Shown here: positions 7,779-9,651 of the stretch, piece by piece
How the letters are laid out: each line of letters begins with the position of its first letter
Numbering within the stretch: position 1 is the first letter of the stretch
Source: Deltaproteobacteria bacterium
GTDB lineage: Bacteria > Desulfobacterota > DSM-4660 > Desulfatiglandales > Desulfatiglandaceae
Length of the DNA stretch: 9,651 bases
Reading direction: 5' to 3'
NCBI GenBank assembly: GCA_019307645.1
Contig: JAFDJF010000151.1
Coordinates: 1-9,651, forward strand
Program-made: the position numbers and the translations under genes
The notes under the pieces: model-generated
The model's input: the letters and a program-made list of their open reading frames with translations, nothing else
Database searches by the model: none
What the model was told of the DNA's origin: nothing

Positions 7779-8204
7779 ATGTACTCTAAAATACTCTCCC
7801 TGAGATTCCCGAAAGAAATCGTCGACGAACCCATAACCGTAAATCTTGTCAGGGACTTTGATCTATCCTTCAGCATTCTTAAGGCGACCATCTATCCCAG
7901 GAAGGAAGGGTTCATGGTGCTTGAACTAAGCGGGCATCGAAATGATTTTAAAAAAGGGATTCGTTATCTGAAAAACCTTGGGGTCAAGGTGGAGGACATC
8001 GGGCAGGATATTAAACGGGATGATGAGAAATGTTTCCAGTGCGGGGCCTGTACGGCGGTCTGCCCCACCGGCGCTCTTCACATCAAAAGGCCTGAAATGG
8101 AAGTCCTCTTTGACAAGGAAAGATGCAGTGCGTGTGAGCTATGTGTAGCCGCATGCATGGCCAGGGCCATGAGAGTAAAGTTTGATAAAAATCTGCTTTC
8201 CTGA
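7779..8204 (+). CDS. NIL-domain protein with 2[4Fe-4S] ferredoxin domain
   Basis: The 141-residue product is a small cytoplasmic electron-transfer protein. Residues 1-75 form a NIL domain, the small ligand-binding-like module also found at the C-terminus of the methionine transporter ATPase MetN. Residues 83-135 form a bacterial dicluster ferredoxin with cluster motifs C85-x2-C88-x2-C91-x3-C95-Pro and C116-x2-C119-x2-C122-x3-C126; the second motif lacks the usual following proline (Met127). Proteins of this architecture are known in methanogens and anaerobic bacteria to work with the COG1900 (DUF39) protein in making homocysteine from sulfide and aspartate semialdehyde. No COG1900 gene is in this window, so that role is only suggested. 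It follows the aminotransferase on the same strand, and a stem-loop with a T-rich tail follows it. Confidence 0.92.
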   Translation: MYSKILSLRFPKEIVDEPITVNLVRDFDLSFSILKATIYPRKEGFMVLELSGHRNDFKKGIRYLKNLGVKVEDIGQDIKRDDEKCFQCGACTAVCPTGALHIKRPEMEVLFDKERCSACELCVAACMARAMRVKFDKNLLS

Positions 8205-8210
8205 TTCACC

Positions 8211-8267
8211 CTGACGCTGCCCTTCAGGCGCACCGATTAACTGCAAACGCCGCGTCAGATTCTTTCT
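8211..8267 (+). terminator. Possible terminator after the NIL-ferredoxin gene
   Basis: CTGACGC at 8211-8217 pairs with GCGTCAG at 8252-8258, and an inner stem GGCG (8227-8230) pairs with CGCC (8248-8251), giving an 11-base-pair two-part stem with a one-sided bulge. On the plus strand it is followed by ATTCTTTCT. The tail is not a clean T run, so the call is tentative. On the minus strand there is no T run, so it is not obviously a terminator for the converging flavoprotein gene. Confidence 0.4.
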
Positions 8268-8298
8268 CATGAATTAAAGCATTAACAGCATGTTTTAT

Positions 8299-8949
8299 CT
8301 ATTTATTTTTCCTGACAAGCCTGGCTCCCATTTCAAAAGCCTTTTCGCAATCCTCCGGGAATACTTCTTTCCGTCTTTTTGCTTTCTTCTCAGGGTCAAA
8401 ACGGTCAGCAAGCACCTTTGAATAATCTTTAAACTGATATGTATCAAAACTGAAGAAAGACTCTGACGCCCCGAATATTATCTGCAGCAACATTTCATTG
8501 AAACTAAGGTGTTGACCAAAACCCATTTCGTTCATCTGCTCCTCTGTGGCATTCATCGTATAAATAAAACCCGTATTAATCTTTCTGGAGAAAAGCGACT
8601 GAGGGGGATCTGTATATGTCAAATACGGGAACATCAAGCGTTCCATAAATGATCTCATCTCTCCAGTCACATCCAAAAAATAGATTGGGGCGCCAAGAAT
8701 AATGGCATCGGCTTCCTCAACTTTTTTGAGTACTGGTGTCAGATCATCTTTTACTGCACACCTGCCATAACTTTCGCCATCTTTTGTTTTGCAGGCAAAA
8801 CAGCTTTTGCATCCTTTAAAGTCTAGATCGTACAAATGAATGAGTTCAGTTTCTGCTCCCTGTGAAGCAGCACCTTCAAGCGCTTTATCAAGCAGCGTTG
8901 CCGTATTCCATTTTTTTCTCGGACTTCCGTTAAATGCCATTACTTCCAT
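8299..8949 (-). CDS. Iron-sulfur flavoprotein / NADPH-dependent FMN reductase family
   Basis: The 216-residue protein has a flavodoxin-like fold. The N-terminal FMN-phosphate loop is NGSPRKKWNTATLL at 7-20, and a second flavin-contacting segment is GAPIYFLDVTGEMRSFMERL at 86-105. A cysteine cluster, C47-x2-C50-x2-C53 followed by C64, matches the compact cysteine motif of archaeal and anaerobic bacterial iron-sulfur flavoproteins, which bind one [4Fe-4S] cluster beside FMN; the spacing to the fourth Cys (ten residues) is on the long side. Such proteins pass electrons from ferredoxin or reduce oxygen species, quinones or metals; the substrate here is unknown. ATG 8949 has GGAGG eight bases upstream. 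The gene converges on the NIL-ferredoxin gene and is 238 bp downstream of the codirectional RDD gene, so it is probably transcribed separately. Confidence 0.9.
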   Translation of the reverse strand: MEVMAFNGSPRKKWNTATLLDKALEGAASQGAETELIHLYDLDFKGCKSCFACKTKDGESYGRCAVKDDLTPVLKKVEEADAIILGAPIYFLDVTGEMRSFMERLMFPYLTYTDPPQSLFSRKINTGFIYTMNATEEQMNEMGFGQHLSFNEMLLQIIFGASESFFSFDTYQFKDYSKVLADRFDPEKKAKRRKEVFPEDCEKAFEMGARLVRKNK

Positions 8950-9187
8950 GGGTTATACCTCCGTTATTTTTAGATATGATTTTGCTGAATTCTTTCGGCT
9001 TTGACGCATTCAATTCGTGGAAAGCGTTAGAACGCATTAAAAGCAGGAGATTTCATGATTAAGAGGACCTTATGCCTCATCAATCATCCCCATCCCATAT
9101 CTTCTGGCAAAGTATATCCTTTTTTTGTCCGGAACGATCCCGCAACTCATGAGCAATGATTCGTGCCAATGGATAAAAAACCTACCT
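8950..9187. other. Intergenic region upstream of the flavoprotein gene
   Basis: This gap should hold the flavoprotein promoter on the minus strand. A short dyad GCGTT-AG-AACGC lies at 9024-9035, and ACGCATT occurs twice (9004-9010 and 9032-9038), which could mark an operator. No clear -35/-10 pair and no convincing terminator for the RDD gene are visible. There is no credible small gene: plus-strand ATG codons here lead only to very short frames. Confidence 0.4.
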
Positions 9188-9651
9188 TTATTTTCTGAGC
9201 CCGTCCATGTTGAACGTCTTGGTAGCTTTAAGTTTATTATTCACTGTAATAAATGAGGATTTTGTTATTACATAACTTCCCCCGATATAGTCATGCAGCG
9301 CTCTTTTTCTTTTGTTGAAAAGAATGACGCCGATATCGAAATAAATAAAACAACTGAGGACAAGTGCCAATGGAGCATAGACCCCACCATACTGACTTAA
9401 AACGCCTCCAATTTCTACAAATGTAGGCACTGTTTCAAAACCAGGGTAGGTTCGTACTGCCGAGTTCATTTGAAGCAAAGACACCAATGAGATAGAAATA
9501 TATGGTGACTTTCTTTTTATAGCTGCAGGCCATGTCAGGAAATTGCATTTCCGGTCTACAATACGAAGTTTAAGAACAAACTTTCCAGGGGTAGCACCGT
9601 AATGAACGACCAAATATAAAAAGATTCCGGTCCATATTATGGTAAAAATCA
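9188..9651 (-). CDS. RDD family membrane protein, N-terminal part outside the window
   Basis: The reading frame is open to the right edge, giving 153 residues of the C-terminal part; an apparent TTG start at 9613 is not real, because the preceding codons encode a hydrophobic helix (IIWTGIFLYLVV). Immediately after that helix comes GATPGKFVLKLRIVD, the typical cytoplasmic loop motif of RDD proteins. A second hydrophobic segment, LALVLSCFIYFDIGVILF, precedes NKRKRALHDYIGGSYVI, the conserved RDD C-terminal motif, and a polar tail of about 30 residues follows. RDD proteins are small integral membrane proteins, mostly of unknown function, with some implicated in ion transport. The basic stretch KRKR should face the cytoplasm. 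No neighbour in the window points to a specific role. Confidence 0.85.
   Translation of the reverse strand, partial: IFTIIWTGIFLYLVVHYGATPGKFVLKLRIVDRKCNFLTWPAAIKRKSPYISISLVSLLQMNSAVRTYPGFETVPTFVEIGGVLSQYGGVYAPLALVLSCFIYFDIGVILFNKRKRALHDYIGGSYVITKSSFITVNNKLKATKTFNMDGLRK

Noticed and set aside
8950..9187. A small gene or RNA in the gap before the flavoprotein gene
   Set aside because: Only very short frames, no tRNA-like or riboswitch-like fold, and only a 12-base dyad were found.
9611..9613. TTG at 9613 as the start of the RDD gene
   Set aside because: The frame stays open to the window edge and the upstream codons encode the expected transmembrane helix before the GATPGK motif, so the gene is cut, not short.

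Overview
The window looks like an ordinary chromosomal segment of an anaerobic bacterium. I favour the former Deltaproteobacteria (Desulfobacterota; sulfate reducers and syntrophs). The reasons are the run ispG-proS-rel, a NIL-domain dicluster ferredoxin, a cysteine-rich iron-sulfur flavoprotein, a phosphofructokinase with pyrophosphate-type active-site residues, and intergenic gaps filled with degenerate short repeats. This placement is inference from gene content and cannot be proved from the sequence alone.

Layout, left to right. Positions 1-6151 are a block read on the minus strand. In transcription order it holds a PPi-like 6-phosphofructokinase (6151-4979), a strong stem-loop with a T tract, ispG of the non-mevalonate isoprenoid pathway (4868-3780), proS (3681-1954) and a bifunctional RelA/SpoT-type (p)ppGpp synthetase/hydrolase. 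The rel gene starts inside the end of proS and runs off the left edge. A 337-base gap at 6152-6488 separates this block from plus-strand genes. Most of that gap is a ~182 bp nearly perfect palindrome that looks like a miniature inverted-repeat element. The plus-strand genes are a class I aminotransferase with a TTG start (6489-7676) and a NIL-ferredoxin (7779-8204). They converge on a minus-strand iron-sulfur flavoprotein (8949-8299), followed by the C-terminal part of an RDD membrane protein cut by the right edge.

How the genes relate: ispG, proS and rel are housekeeping genes that probably share a transcript, and the rel start overlaps proS in a way that suggests translational coupling. The phosphofructokinase is insulated from them by the putative terminator. 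The aminotransferase and NIL-ferredoxin are codirectional and 102 bp apart. The ferredoxin family has a known link to sulfide assimilation into homocysteine, but no partner gene for that route is visible here.

I found no new defence, mobile or biosynthetic system. The most notable items are the long palindromic element, the 54 bp inverted repeat before ispG, and the unusual donor-site residues of the phosphofructokinase. No RNA genes or CRISPR arrays were seen.
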